From Microbispora sp. ZYX-F-249 (GTDB lineage: Bacteria > Actinomycetota > Actinomycetes > Streptosporangiales > Streptosporangiaceae), in the NCBI RefSeq assembly GCF_039649665.1, contig NZ_JBDJAW010000002.1, positions 62,001-126,000 on the forward strand: 64,000 nt of DNA, written 5' to 3'. The notes below the pieces were generated by a model that was not told the DNA's origin, ran no database searches, and was given only the letters and a program-made list of their open reading frames with translations. Position 1 is the first letter of the stretch; the number at the start of each line of letters is the position of its first letter. Of the stretch, positions 27,334 through 36,484 are shown one piece after another. Made by a program: the position numbers and the translations under genes.

Positions 27334-28530
27334 TCACCAGCCCCGGGCACCCTCCCAGCTCTCCCCGTTCTCGTCCGACCACGGGATCGGGGAGTCCGCG
27401 GCGGGCTGTCCCGCACGCCGCCCCCCGCGGCGCTCGTGCTCGGCGTGCGGGTCGGGAGCCTGGCCACCCGGCCACTGGTCCGGCCGAAGCCGCTCGCCCG
27501 TGGTGTAAAGCGGCGGTTCGTTCGCGTACGACTCGTTGACGTATGGACGGACCGCGCCGAGCCCGAGGGGGTCGCTCGGGTCCACCGGCGCGGGCTGCTG
27601 CCCGGCCGGTTGCGGCGCCACGGGCTGCGCGGCCGCAGGGTAGGCCGCCTGGGGGCCGGTCTGCGTGGCGGACGACGCGACGAGGCGGTCCTGGGTGGGC
27701 GTGCCGCGGGCGACGAGCACGTCGTTGGGGCCGAGCGCGGCGGGCGCGGGATAGGCCTCGGGGGCCGGGGCGGGCGGCGGCACCGGCGGACGGGCGTACT
27801 GCCCGGTTCCCGGGTAGTCCGGGTACTCGTAGTCGGCCTGTCCGGGCGGCTCGGGGAACCCCGCGTCGCGCGGCCCGCGGCCGTAGCCGTTCTCGGCCTG
27901 CCCGTACCCGTCCTCGCCGTGCGCGTAGCCGTCGTGGGCCCTGCCGTAGCCGTCGGGCGCGGGAACGTGACCGTCGGCGGCGGCGTACCCGTCGTGGGCC
28001 TGCCCGTAGGGATCCTGCGGCACGTTGTGGGGCACGCCGTAGGGGTCCTGCGGCACGTATCCGTCAGCGGGCTGCCCGGCGTACGCGTCGGGCCCCGCGT
28101 AGGCGTCCTGGGCGCGCGCCGCGTACGCCTCTTGGGGCTCGGCCGCGTACGGGTCGTGGACCTGCGTGGCGAACGGGTCGTGGACCTGGGTCGCGTAGGG
28201 GTCCTGCCCCCGGTCCTGCGGGTGCGCGGGGTAGGCCCCCTGGGGCGCGTAGCCGTCCTGGCCCGCCGCCCCCTGCTGGGGGAACGGACCGGTCCCGGCG
28301 TCCTGCTCCTGGCCGCCCGCCTCGGCGAAACCCTCGTCCAGGGTGTCGATCAGCCGTCCCACGTCGTCCATGGGCATGCGGAAACTCGCCGTGCACATCT
28401 CGCCCCGCCACAGGCTCAGCACCAGCGTGCCGTCGTGCCACGTGACCCGGAGCACACGGTCCTGGCCTCGCGCGTCGAAGAACACCTCGCCGAACGATGG
28501 CAGTGGGACAACTTCCGACATGGCAGACAT
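27334..28530 (-). CDS. Tyrosine-rich low-complexity protein
   Basis: 398 residues from the ATG at 28530 (another ATG lies 9 bases later). Residues 1-70 form a small folded domain (VVPLPSFGEVFFDARGQDRV, LSLWRGEMCTASFRM, VGRLIDTLDEGF) that I do not recognise as a named family. From about residue 75 to 235 the sequence is made of short units with one Tyr each, such as DPYATQVH, DAYAGP, DGYVPQDPYG and DGYGRAH, rich in Asp, Gln, Gly and Ala. A Pro/Ala segment and a Gly/Arg tail ending PIPWSDENGESW follow. There is no signal peptide, so it is cytoplasmic. The repeat is prion-like in composition. Next gene divergently: DinG-type helicase. Confidence 0.8.
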   Translation of the reverse strand: MSAMSEVVPLPSFGEVFFDARGQDRVLRVTWHDGTLVLSLWRGEMCTASFRMPMDDVGRLIDTLDEGFAEAGGQEQDAGTGPFPQQGAAGQDGYAPQGAYPAHPQDRGQDPYATQVHDPFATQVHDPYAAEPQEAYAARAQDAYAGPDAYAGQPADGYVPQDPYGVPHNVPQDPYGQAHDGYAAADGHVPAPDGYGRAHDGYAHGEDGYGQAENGYGRGPRDAGFPEPPGQADYEYPDYPGTGQYARPPVPPPAPAPEAYPAPAALGPNDVLVARGTPTQDRLVASSATQTGPQAAYPAAAQPVAPQPAGQQPAPVDPSDPLGLGAVRPYVNESYANEPPLYTTGERLRPDQWPGGQAPDPHAEHERRGGRRAGQPAADSPIPWSDENGESWEGARGW

Positions 28531-28746
28531 AGTGCCTTTACCTGCCCTTTTCCGTCCACTCGATCTCGGGAACCCTCGCGAAACGTCCGTTTCGTCCCTT
28601 TTCGACCTCACTGGGTAGATCGCCGTTGACCTTGAGAGCACTGACACCCCAGTGTGCCATGCGCGCCGGGAGGGAGTTCCTGGAACGCCAGGATGTGGTG
28701 GGACGGACACGCACCGGATGTCGGTGGCACCGGGTAGCGTTCTTCC

Positions 28747-30786
28747 GTGCCCAAGGACCGTCCCGAGCTCCCGCCCGTCGAAGAACTCCTCGCCACCGCG
28801 GTGACCGCCCTGGGCGGCGTCGAGCGCCCGGGCCAGGTCAAGATGGCACAGGCGGTGCGCGACGCCGTCGAGAGCGAGGAGCACCTCGCGGTGCAGGCGG
28901 GCACCGGCACCGGCAAGTCGCTGGCCTACCTCGTGCCCGCGATCAGGCACGCGGCCGAGAGCGGCGACGCCGTGGTGGTGTCCACCGCCACGATCGCGCT
29001 GCAGCGCCAGTTGGTGGACCGCGACCTGCCCCGGCTCGCCGACGCGCTGGAGGGCCTGCTGCCGCACCGCCCCGAGTTCGCGATCCTGAAGGGCCGCCGC
29101 AACTACCTGTGCCGCCACAAGATGGCCGCCGGCATGCCCGAGGACGAGGACGACCAGCTCTTCGACCCGCGTGAGGTCAGCGCCACCGGCCGGATGGTGC
29201 AGCGCATCCAGGAGTGGGCCAACGAGACCGAGACCGGCGACCGCGACGAGATCGTGCCCGGCGTGAGCGACCAGGCATGGCGGCAGTTCTCGGTGACGGC
29301 CAGGGAGTGCCTGGGGGCGCAGCGATGCCCCAGCGGCGCCGACTGCTTCGCCGAGCTCGCGCGGGAGCGCGCGGGCGAGGCCGACGTCGTGGTGACCAAC
29401 CACGCGCTGCTGGCGATCGACGCGATGGAGGACTTCGCGGTCCTGCCCGAGCACGACGTGGTCGTGGTCGACGAGGCGCACGAGCTCGTCGACCGGGTGA
29501 CCTCGGTGGTCACCGGAGAGCTGTCGGAGAGCACGGTCGGCCTCGCCGTGCGCCGGGCGGGCCGGCTGGTCGAGCAGGGGATCGCCGACCGCCTGCAGGA
29601 GGCGGGAGAGGACCTGCGCGCCCTGCTGGCCGTCGCTCCGCCCGGCCGGGTCGACACGCTGCCGCAGTCGCTCGGGCTGACGCTCGCGCTGATCAGGGAC
29701 GCCGCGTTCGCCTGCATCACCGCCCTCGGGCCGCGCAACAAGGACAAGGACGACCCGGAGAACGCCGGGCTGCGCAAGGCGGCCTTCACCGCGCTGGACG
29801 ACGTCCACGACACCGCCCAGCGGATGCTCGACGCCTTCGGCCCGGCGGCCGGGCACGACGCGGACGAATCCGACGACACCGCGAACGGCTCCCGCGCGGG
29901 AGACGCCGGGTCCGAGGAGGTCCACCGGGCCGAAGTCGTCTGGCTGGAGGAGGGCCGCGGGCGCATTCCCCCCACGCTGCGGGTCGCGCCGCTGTCGGTC
30001 GGCGGCATGCTGCGCGACAAGCTGTTCGGCGACCGGACCGTCGTCCTCACCAGCGCCACGCTCGCGCTCGGCGGCACGTTCGACAGCCTGGCCCGCCAGT
30101 GGGGCCTGCGCGCGGGCGAGTGGACCGGCCTCGACGTCGGCTCGCCGTTCGACCATCCGCGCCGCGGCATCCTCTACGTCGCCACGCATCTCCCCCAGCC
30201 CGGCCGCGACGGCCTGCCCGAGGCGTACGTCGACGAGATCGCCGAGCTCATCGAGGCGGCCGGCGGACGGACGCTCGGCCTGTTCTCCTCCATGCGGGCC
30301 GCCAAGGCCGCCACGGAGGCGCTGCGCGAGCGGCTGGACGTGCCGCTGCTGTGCCAGGGCGACGACTCGACCTCGCAGCTCGTCAAGCAGTTCGCGGGCG
30401 ACCCCGCGACGTGCCTGTTCGGCACGCTGTCCCTGTGGCAGGGGGTCGACGTGCCGGGCCCCTCGCTGACCCTCGTGATCATCGACAGGATCCCGTTCCC
30501 GCGCCCCGACGACCCGCTCGCCTCGGCCCGGCAGCGACATGTGGCGGCCACGGGCGGCAACGGCTTCATGGCGGTGGCGGCCACCCACGCCGCGCTGCTG
30601 CTGGCGCAGGGCGCGGGCCGGCTGCTGCGCTCGATGGACGACCGGGGCGTCGTCGCCGTGCTCGATCCGCGGCTCGCCACCGCTCGTTACAGCGGGTTCC
30701 TGCTCAACTCGCTGCCGCCCTTCTGGCGCACCACCGACCCCGCGAAGGTCCGCGACGCCCTGCGCCGGCTCACCGCCGGCTCCTGA
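28747..30786 (+). CDS. dinG: DinG/XPD-type ATP-dependent DNA helicase
   Basis: 679 residues, normal for the family. Walker A GTGTGKSLAYLVP, DEAH box VVVVDEAHELVD, the four-Cys iron-sulfur region (LKGRRNYLCRHK, RECLGAQRCPSGADC), and motifs V-VI LFGTLSLWQGVDVPG and QGAGRLLRS. This superfamily-2 helicase unwinds 5'-to-3' and removes D-loops, R-loops or G-quadruplexes. An acidic linker (about 375-390, DADESDDTANGS) is unusual but lies on the surface. The GTG start has no SD; TAGCGT (28735-28740) is 6 bases upstream. Monocistronic, ending in a hairpin whose loop holds the stop codon. Confidence 0.93.
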   Translation: MPKDRPELPPVEELLATAVTALGGVERPGQVKMAQAVRDAVESEEHLAVQAGTGTGKSLAYLVPAIRHAAESGDAVVVSTATIALQRQLVDRDLPRLADALEGLLPHRPEFAILKGRRNYLCRHKMAAGMPEDEDDQLFDPREVSATGRMVQRIQEWANETETGDRDEIVPGVSDQAWRQFSVTARECLGAQRCPSGADCFAELARERAGEADVVVTNHALLAIDAMEDFAVLPEHDVVVVDEAHELVDRVTSVVTGELSESTVGLAVRRAGRLVEQGIADRLQEAGEDLRALLAVAPPGRVDTLPQSLGLTLALIRDAAFACITALGPRNKDKDDPENAGLRKAAFTALDDVHDTAQRMLDAFGPAAGHDADESDDTANGSRAGDAGSEEVHRAEVVWLEEGRGRIPPTLRVAPLSVGGMLRDKLFGDRTVVLTSATLALGGTFDSLARQWGLRAGEWTGLDVGSPFDHPRRGILYVATHLPQPGRDGLPEAYVDEIAELIEAAGGRTLGLFSSMRAAKAATEALRERLDVPLLCQGDDSTSQLVKQFAGDPATCLFGTLSLWQGVDVPGPSLTLVIIDRIPFPRPDDPLASARQRHVAATGGNGFMAVAATHAALLLAQGAGRLLRSMDDRGVVAVLDPRLATARYSGFLLNSLPPFWRTTDPAKVRDALRRLTAGS

Positions 30787-30799
30787 ACGGAGCCGGCGG
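30773..30799. terminator. Hairpin terminator with the dinG stop codon in its loop
   Basis: An 11-bp perfect stem (30773-30783 with 30789-30799) closes a TGAAC loop that holds the TGA of dinG. It ends one base before the stop of the converging peptidase gene, so it serves both. Confidence 0.75.
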
Positions 30800-30800
30800 A

Positions 30801-31541
30801 TCACATCCTCGTGACGGCCGCGAAGGTCTCGCCCGCGTTGAGGCGCCGGACGAGATCGAGCACGGCGTGCGGCCCGCCGTTCGCGGTGACCCATCGGCTC
30901 ACCCGGCAGGCCGCCTCCGCGTAGGTGCGCCGGTCGGCGCCGGCCGCCCGCAGCCAGGCGTCCAGCGTCACCGGCAGCGGCGCGTCCGAGCTCACCAGGC
31001 AGCGGTCGGCCGCCGTCTCCGGGGCGAGATAGCGCGGGTCGCCGGAGACCAGCACGGCCAGCCCCTCGTCGAACCACTGCGGCACCTCCGCACCGCCCGA
31101 GTCCAGCCTGGCGTGCAGCTCGACGTGCGACATCTCGTGGGAGGCGATCACCGGGTCAACGCCCGCAGGCGACAGCATGACCGAGCGGTTCAGCACCGCG
31201 ACGCCCCGCTCCCCGCCCCCTCCGATCCGGCGGTAACAGCCGTCGCTGAGACAGGCGAGGATCCGGGGAGAGGTCCGCCTGCCGCCATAGAAGGCGCGGA
31301 CCCGCCGCTCCGCCTCGTCCACCGCGGACAGCACCTGTCGTGTCCGGGACGGCGGCAGGCCCGATTCGGCGTAGACGCCGGAGGCCAGCCGCTCCAGCCC
31401 GTAGCAACCGGGGCACGTGGTGGCGGCGACCGAAGGAAAGGCGACCGCCACGACGGCGGCCGCCGCGATCGGCAGGGCCGCGAGCACGGCGAGTGGCCAC
31501 GCCCGTCCACGCCGTGACACGGGCCGTCGTTTCCACGCCAT
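30801..31541 (-). CDS. Membrane-anchored gluzincin-type metallopeptidase (peptidase MA-like)
   Basis: 246 residues from the ATG at 31541. A basic N-terminus and a single hydrophobic segment (WPLAVLAALPIAAAAVVAVA) anchor an extracytoplasmic domain. The zinc site is HEMSH with the third ligand Glu in WFDEGLA about 25 residues later, the spacing of peptidase-MA-like gluzincins. Four cysteines (CPGCYG, ACLSDGCYRR) and later CLVSS and ACRVS may form disulfides. It should cut peptides or wall-associated proteins outside the cell; substrate unknown. Confidence 0.82.
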   Translation of the reverse strand: MAWKRRPVSRRGRAWPLAVLAALPIAAAAVVAVAFPSVAATTCPGCYGLERLASGVYAESGLPPSRTRQVLSAVDEAERRVRAFYGGRRTSPRILACLSDGCYRRIGGGGERGVAVLNRSVMLSPAGVDPVIASHEMSHVELHARLDSGGAEVPQWFDEGLAVLVSGDPRYLAPETAADRCLVSSDAPLPVTLDAWLRAAGADRRTYAEAACRVSRWVTANGGPHAVLDLVRRLNAGETFAAVTRM

Positions 31542-31773
31542 CGTCACCTGCTTTGCTCGAATTCGGCCATCGGCGGCCCCTGCGACGGTGGCCGTGAGGC
31601 AGGATCATCGCGCGATGTCCGCCCGTCGCGCATCGGACCGTGGTAGGACCTCCACGGCCGGAGGGGCGCCGCGCCGTCCGGGCTGCCGGTGGCACCGGCG
31701 CGTGGGCCGGGCGGCGCCGTCCGCGCCTCGGGCAGGGTGTCAGCCCCCGCGACCGCGTGTAGGGTGCGGGCGC

Positions 31774-32265
31774 ATGAGCGCTGACACCCCTGTCACGTCG
31801 GAGTGCCTCACCCGGGGCGGCCGGCCGGCCTTCGTCGTGAACGTCGAGGTCTTCCTGGAGCGAAACGGCCGGTGGCTGCTCATCCGGCGCGGCAGGCAGG
31901 AGGCTCACGCACCGGGCACGCTCGCCGGCGTGGGCGGCAAGGTCGAGGCCGACGACGCGGGACTCGACGTGCTCGAAGAGACGGCGCGGCGTGAGGTCGC
32001 CGAGGAGATCGGGGTCGACATCACGGGAGCCCGACTCTCCTACGTGGAGAGCGGGTTCTTCGTCACCGACGACGGCGACCCCGTCGTCAACGTGGTCTTC
32101 CGCGCGACGATGCCACCCCACGCCCAGCCCGTGGCCGCCTCGGCGGAGGAGGTGGAGGACTTCCTGTGGCTCACCGCCGCGGAGGCCCAAGGCGATCCGG
32201 ACTGCCCGCCCTGGACGTCCCGGAGCCTGCGCCGCGCGGCGGCGTGGACCGGCACGCCCGCGTAG
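31774..32265 (+). CDS. NUDIX hydrolase
   Basis: 163 residues from an ATG at 31774. The Nudix box is recognisable as GGKVEADDAG followed by EETARREVAEEIGV; compared with the consensus it has extra residues after GGKVE and Asp for the first Glu. These enzymes cleave a nucleoside diphosphate linked to another group; this one is related to the MutT/NTP-pyrophosphohydrolase side, but substrate cannot be told. No SD; TAGGGT (31760-31765) is 8 bases upstream. The stop codon lies inside the first copy of a 52-bp tandem duplication. Confidence 0.85.
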   Translation: MSADTPVTSECLTRGGRPAFVVNVEVFLERNGRWLLIRRGRQEAHAPGTLAGVGGKVEADDAGLDVLEETARREVAEEIGVDITGARLSYVESGFFVTDDGDPVVNVVFRATMPPHAQPVAASAEEVEDFLWLTAAEAQGDPDCPPWTSRSLRRAAAWTGTPA

Positions 32266-32349
32266 TCGTCGGCGGGGACGCGCTGTCACCGCGGCGCGGA
32301 CCGGCACGCCCGCGTAGTCGTCGGCGGGGACGCGCTGTTACCGCGGCGC
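32246..32349. repeat. 52-bp tandem duplication over the NUDIX 3' end
   Basis: Copies at 32246-32297 and 32298-32349 are identical except for one C/T difference (GTCACC versus GTTACC). The first copy contains the last codons and stop of the NUDIX gene; the second lies in the intergenic region before the converging SGNH gene. The near-identity implies a recent event. Confidence 0.92.
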
Positions 32350-32372
32350 GGGCCCGGGTCAGGGAGCAGGGG

Positions 32373-33167
32373 TCAGTTGACCGGGGGCAGCGGGCTGAGG
32401 TCGGGGCGCTTGGGGGCGAGACCGTCGCCGGACGACGTGCCGCGCAGGCGCCGCCCGATCCACGGGCCGAAGTGCTCCCTGAGCCACTGCACGTCCTCGC
32501 GGCGCTTGGCCCTCGGGTCCACCGCCTCGCGGGGCGGCCAGGTCTTGCGCCAGTCGTCCTCACCGGGCACGCCGAGCACGTGCAGGACCCGGGCGGCGAC
32601 CAGGCGGTGGCCTTCGGCGTTCATGTGCAGCCGGTCGCCGCTCCACGCCCGCCAGTCCCGCAGCCCCTGCATCGACCACATGTCCACCAGGTGGCAGCCG
32701 TACAGGTCGGCGATCGAGCGGACGTGCATGAAGAAGATCGCGAACTTGCCCCGCACCCTGCGCATGATCGGGGTGTCGCGGGGGTCGGTGCCGGTGAACA
32801 GCACGACGTCCGCGCCGGTGGCCCGCAGGGTCCGTACGGCGGCGGCCAGCTTCTTGGCCATCACGTCGGGGTCGCTGCCGGGGCGGATGAGGTCGTTGCC
32901 GCCCGCGCAGAAACTGATCAGATCCGGCTTCAGGCCGACGGCCACGGGCACCTGGTCGGCGACGATCTGATCGATCAGCTTCCCCCGCACCGCGAGGTTG
33001 GCGTAGCGGAAGTCCGGCTCGAGGTCGGCCAGCCGCTCGGCGACCCGGTCGGCCCAGCCCCGGTAGCGCACCACCTCGCCCGGCGCCGGAGGGGGCGCGT
33101 CCGGGAGGGGGTCGTTGAGCCCTTCGGTGAAGCTGTCTCCGACCGCCACGTACGACCGGTAGCCCAT
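32373..33167 (-). CDS. SGNH/GDSL hydrolase
   Basis: 264 residues from the ATG at 33167 (AAGGG upstream; a GTG at 33185 that overlaps aroQ as GTGA is the alternative). All four SGNH blocks are present: Ser in VAVGDSFTEG, Gly in AVRGKLIDQ, Asn in CAGGNDL, and Asp/His in GDRLHMNAEGH. No signal peptide, so a cytoplasmic esterase or deacetylase of the TesA/lysophospholipase-L1-like group. It is the last gene of the aro operon, 14 bases from aroQ, but has no obvious role in the pathway. A Pro/Gly-rich basic C-terminal tail follows the catalytic core. Confidence 0.88.
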   Translation of the reverse strand: MGYRSYVAVGDSFTEGLNDPLPDAPPPAPGEVVRYRGWADRVAERLADLEPDFRYANLAVRGKLIDQIVADQVPVAVGLKPDLISFCAGGNDLIRPGSDPDVMAKKLAAAVRTLRATGADVVLFTGTDPRDTPIMRRVRGKFAIFFMHVRSIADLYGCHLVDMWSMQGLRDWRAWSGDRLHMNAEGHRLVAARVLHVLGVPGEDDWRKTWPPREAVDPRAKRREDVQWLREHFGPWIGRRLRGTSSGDGLAPKRPDLSPLPPVN

Positions 33168-33181
33168 GATCCCTTCTTTCG

Positions 33182-33616
33182 TCACTCGCCCATGTCCGCG
33201 ATCGCGCGCAGCGCGAGCTCGTACGACCGCATGCCGAACCCCGCGATCGTCCCGGTGGCCACGGCCGCCACGACCGAGGTGTGGCGGAACTCCTCCCGCG
33301 CGTTCGGGTTGGAGATGTGCACCTCGACCAGCGGGGCCGTACGCTGCGCGATCGCGTCGCGCAACGCGTACGAATAGTGGGTGAAGGCGGCGGGGTTGAG
33401 GACCACGGGGGTCCTGCTGTCGGCCGCCTCGTGGATCCAGCTCACCAGCTCGGCCTCGTCGTCGGTCTGCCTGACCTCGACCGACAGGCCGAGCTCACGG
33501 CCGGTCTCGCGGCACAGGCCCGCCAGGTCGTCGAAGGTCTGCGCGCCGTAGACGTCGGGCTCCCGGCTGCCGAGACGGCCCAGGTTGGGTCCGTTCAGGA
33601 CGAGCACCTGCCTCAT
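33182..33616 (-). CDS. aroQ: Type II 3-dehydroquinate dehydratase
   Basis: 144 residues, normal for the dodecameric type II enzyme, which dehydrates 3-dehydroquinate to 3-dehydroshikimate. [18 protein letters not shown] carries the catalytic Tyr and Arg; [23 protein letters not shown] with the catalytic His, and EEFRHTSVV are all conserved. The ATG overlaps the stop of aroB as ATGA, so they are co-translated. Third step of the shikimate pathway; cytoplasmic. Confidence 0.96.
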   Translation of the reverse strand: MRQVLVLNGPNLGRLGSREPDVYGAQTFDDLAGLCRETGRELGLSVEVRQTDDEAELVSWIHEAADSRTPVVLNPAAFTHYSYALRDAIAQRTAPLVEVHISNPNAREEFRHTSVVAAVATGTIAGFGMRSYELALRAIADMGE

Positions 33617-34689
33617 CGGGCGACCTCCCGGTAGGCCGCTTCGAGCAGCTCCTCCGACGGGTTCTCCAGACGCGCGGGCCTGCCGACGTCGTCGAGCACG
33701 ACGAAGCGCAGCACCGCTCCCCTGGCCTTCTTGTCCACCCGCATGTGGTCGCGCAGCCGCGGCCAGGCGTCGGCGCGGTAGGAGGTGGGCAGCCCGACCG
33801 ACTCCAGGATGGAGCGCGTGCGGTCCACGACGTCGCGCCCGACCCGGCCGTCGAGCCGGGACAGCTCGGCGGCGTAGACCAGTCCGATGGCCACGGCCTC
33901 GCCGTGCCTGATGCGGTAGTCCTCGACCCGCTCGATCGCGTGACCGAGGGTGTGGCCGTAGTTGAGGATCTCCCGCAGGCCGCTTTCGCGCAGGTCCGCC
34001 CCGACGACGTCGGCCTTCACCCGGATCTTGCGTTCGACCAGCTCACGGGTGTGCTCACCCTCGGGGGTGCGGGCGGCGGCGGGGTCGTCCTCGATCAGCA
34101 TGAGGATCGTGGGGTCGGCGATGAACCCGCCCTTGATGATCTCGGCGAGGCCCGCGACGTAGTCGTCGCGCGGGACGCTCGCCAACGTGGCCAGGTCGCA
34201 CAGCACGCCCTTCGGGGGGTGGAAGGACCCGACCAGGTTCTTGCCCTCGGGTGTGTTGATGCCGGTCTTGCCGCCGACCGCCGCGTCCACCATGGCCAGC
34301 AGGGTGGTGGGCACCTGCACGACCTGGACGCCGCGCAGCCACGTCGCGGCCGCGAAACCGGCCAGGTCGGTGGTCGCCCCTCCGCCGACGCCGACGACCG
34401 CGTCGGACCGCGTGATGCCGTACCGTCCGAACGCCGACCACAGCTCGGCCGCGACGTGGACGGTCTTGGCCTCCTCGCCGTCCGGCACGGGCAGCGCGAC
34501 GACCTCCAGCCCGGCGCCCTCGAGCGTCTCGCGCACCGGCCTGGCGATCTCGGGCAGCCCGGCGGGGTGGATGATGGCGACCGTGCGCACCGTCGCGTCC
34601 AGCAGGCCGGGCAGCTCGGGCAGCACGCCGGTGCCGACGACCACGTCGTAGGGGCTGTCGCCCCGCACGGTGATGCGCGTCGCGGTCAC
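33613..34689 (-). CDS. aroB: 3-dehydroquinate synthase
   Basis: 358 residues. GTG start overlapping the aroK stop (GTGA). NAD-binding VPDGEEAKT and [21 protein letters not shown], substrate and zinc ligands in [21 protein letters not shown] and the His of [11 protein letters not shown]. It converts DAHP to 3-dehydroquinate, the second step of the shikimate pathway. Part of aroC-aroK-aroB-aroQ. No DAHP synthase lies in the window. Confidence 0.97.
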   Translation of the reverse strand: MTATRITVRGDSPYDVVVGTGVLPELPGLLDATVRTVAIIHPAGLPEIARPVRETLEGAGLEVVALPVPDGEEAKTVHVAAELWSAFGRYGITRSDAVVGVGGGATTDLAGFAAATWLRGVQVVQVPTTLLAMVDAAVGGKTGINTPEGKNLVGSFHPPKGVLCDLATLASVPRDDYVAGLAEIIKGGFIADPTILMLIEDDPAAARTPEGEHTRELVERKIRVKADVVGADLRESGLREILNYGHTLGHAIERVEDYRIRHGEAVAIGLVYAAELSRLDGRVGRDVVDRTRSILESVGLPTSYRADAWPRLRDHMRVDKKARGAVLRFVVLDDVGRPARLENPSEELLEAAYREVAR

Positions 34690-35198
34690 AGCGCCGCCTC
34701 GATCTCGGTCACCACGTCCTCGGGCTCGCGGCCGTCGGTGGCGACGGTGATCGCGGCGAGGCTCTCGTAGATCGGGCGGCGCTGCTCCATGAGCTGCCTG
34801 AGCCGGCTGCGCGGGTTGAGCACCAGCAGCGGCCGGGCCGAGGCGAGCCCGACCCGCTTGACCGCCTGGTCGAGCCCGACCTGGAGGTACACGACCCGGT
34901 GGCCGGCCAGCAGCTTCTGCGTGTGCTCGTGCAGGATCGCCCCGCCGCCCAGCGAGAGCACGCCGGGGTGGGTCTCCAGCGCGTCGCGCACGGCCTGCGC
35001 CTCCAGCTCGCGGAACCGCTCCTCGCCGTCCTCCACGAACACGTCGCTGACGCTCTTGCCGGCGACGGCCTCGACGTCGGCGTCGGTGTCGCGGAACGGC
35101 AGGCCGAGGCGGTCCGCGAGGATTCGCCCGACCGTGGACTTGCCCGAGCCGGGCGGGCCGATGAGGACCGCGGCGGGGCCTTGTGGCGCCGATTGCAT
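34686..35198 (-). CDS. aroK: Shikimate kinase
   Basis: 170 residues from ATG 35198; a GTG two codons earlier is possible. P-loop IGPPGSGKSTVG, shikimate-binding Asp in FRDTDADVE, Arg in ERFRELE and the LSLGGGAIL loop; the lid region lies around LLVLNPRSRLRQL. It phosphorylates shikimate with ATP, the fifth step. Only 14 bases separate it from aroC, and it overlaps aroB by 4 bases (GTGA), so all are one transcript. Confidence 0.96.
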   Translation of the reverse strand: MQSAPQGPAAVLIGPPGSGKSTVGRILADRLGLPFRDTDADVEAVAGKSVSDVFVEDGEERFRELEAQAVRDALETHPGVLSLGGGAILHEHTQKLLAGHRVVYLQVGLDQAVKRVGLASARPLLVLNPRSRLRQLMEQRRPIYESLAAITVATDGREPEDVVTEIEAAL

Positions 35199-35212
35199 GA
35201 TCACAAACCCTA

Positions 35213-36391
35213 TTACTTGATGACCAGGGACGACAGGTAGCCCGCCAGGTTGCGCGCGACCTCTTCCACGGAGTCGCCGCCGAACTTCTCGACGGCCGCG
35301 TCCGCGAGCACGAGCGCCACCATCGCCTCGGCGACGATCGCGGCGGCCGGGACCGCGCAGACGTCCGAGCGCTCGTGGTGCGCCTTGGCCGGCTCGCCGG
35401 TCAGCACGTCGACCGTGGCGAGCGCGCGGGGCACGGTGGAGATCGGCTTCATCGCGGCGCTGACCCGCAGCGGCTCACCGTTGGTCATGCCGCCCTCGAC
35501 GCCGCCGGCCCGGTTGGTCATCCGGCGCACGCCCTCGGAGGTGTTCTCGATCTCGTCGTGCGCCTGCGAGCCGGGGCGGCGGGCCGTCTCGAAGCCGTCG
35601 CCGACCGCGACCCCCTTGATCGCCTGGATGCCCATGAGCGCCGCGGCGAGGCGGGCGTCGAGGCGCCGGTCCCAGTGGGTGTAGCTGCCGAGGCCCGGCG
35701 GCAGGCCGTAGGCGACGACCTCGACCACACCGCCGAGGGTGTCGCCGTCCTTGTGCGCCTTGTCGATCTCGGCGACCATCGCCGCGCTCGCGGCCGGGTC
35801 GACGCAGCGCACCGGGTCGGCGTCCACCGTCTCCATGTCGCCGGGACCGGGCAGCACGTCGCGGGGCGCGCTCGCCTCGCCGATGGAGACCACGTGGCTG
35901 ACGATGTCGACGCCGAGCGCCTGCTTGAGGAAGGAGCGGGCGACCTGCCCGAGCGCCACCCGGGCGGCGGTCTCCCGCGCGCTGGCGCGGTCGAGCACCG
36001 GCCGGGCGTCGTCGAAGCCGTACTTCTGCATGCCGGCGAGGTCCGCGTGGCCGGGGCGGGGGCGCGAGCGCGGCGCGTTGCGCGCCTGGCCCTCCAGCAC
36101 CGCCGGGTCCACCGGGTCGGCGGCCATGACGGTCTCCCACTTCGGCCACTCGGTGTTGCCGATGCGGATCGCGACGGGCGAGCCGAGCGTGCGGCCGTGC
36201 CGTACGCCCCCGGAGATCGTCACCACGTCCTGCTCGAACTTCATCCGTGCCCCCCGGCCGTATCCGAGACGGCGGCGGCGCAGTGCCTCGGCGAGGTCGG
36301 CGGTGGTCACCTCCACACCTGCGGGCAGGCCTTCCAGGATCGCGAGAAGCTCGGGGCCGTGTGACTCCCCGGCGGTCAACCAGCGCAGCAT
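35213..36391 (-). CDS. aroC: Chorismate synthase
   Basis: 392 residues. [52 protein letters not shown] and the C-terminal [20 protein letters not shown] blocks match the FMN-dependent family, with the two conserved catalytic His (GESHG and the one in the RPGHAD block). It makes chorismate from EPSP, last step of the pathway. First gene of the aro operon; the promoter should lie within the 93-base gap before the prepilin peptidase stop or further upstream. Confidence 0.97.
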   Translation of the reverse strand: MLRWLTAGESHGPELLAILEGLPAGVEVTTADLAEALRRRRLGYGRGARMKFEQDVVTISGGVRHGRTLGSPVAIRIGNTEWPKWETVMAADPVDPAVLEGQARNAPRSRPRPGHADLAGMQKYGFDDARPVLDRASARETAARVALGQVARSFLKQALGVDIVSHVVSIGEASAPRDVLPGPGDMETVDADPVRCVDPAASAAMVAEIDKAHKDGDTLGGVVEVVAYGLPPGLGSYTHWDRRLDARLAAALMGIQAIKGVAVGDGFETARRPGSQAHDEIENTSEGVRRMTNRAGGVEGGMTNGEPLRVSAAMKPISTVPRALATVDVLTGEPAKAHHERSDVCAVPAAAIVAEAMVALVLADAAVEKFGGDSVEEVARNLAGYLSSLVIK

Positions 36392-36484
36392 GGGGACAAG
36401 TCTTCCATGTGCATCCCAGTGCGCCGCCCCCTGACACCCCCTTGACCATCCGCGGGTGCCCCGATACCGGGAAACGGGTCCGTC

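Noticed and set aside
28569-28591. GGAAC with GTT 15 bases later, resembling an ECF sigma promoter
   Set aside because: It points to dinG 150 bases away and the match is short; dinG has a better leaderless promoter.
28531-31077. Minus-strand frame continuous with the Tyr-rich gene but reaching across dinG
   Set aside because: Homology and codon use support the Tyr-rich protein only from 28530; the rest is antisense to dinG.
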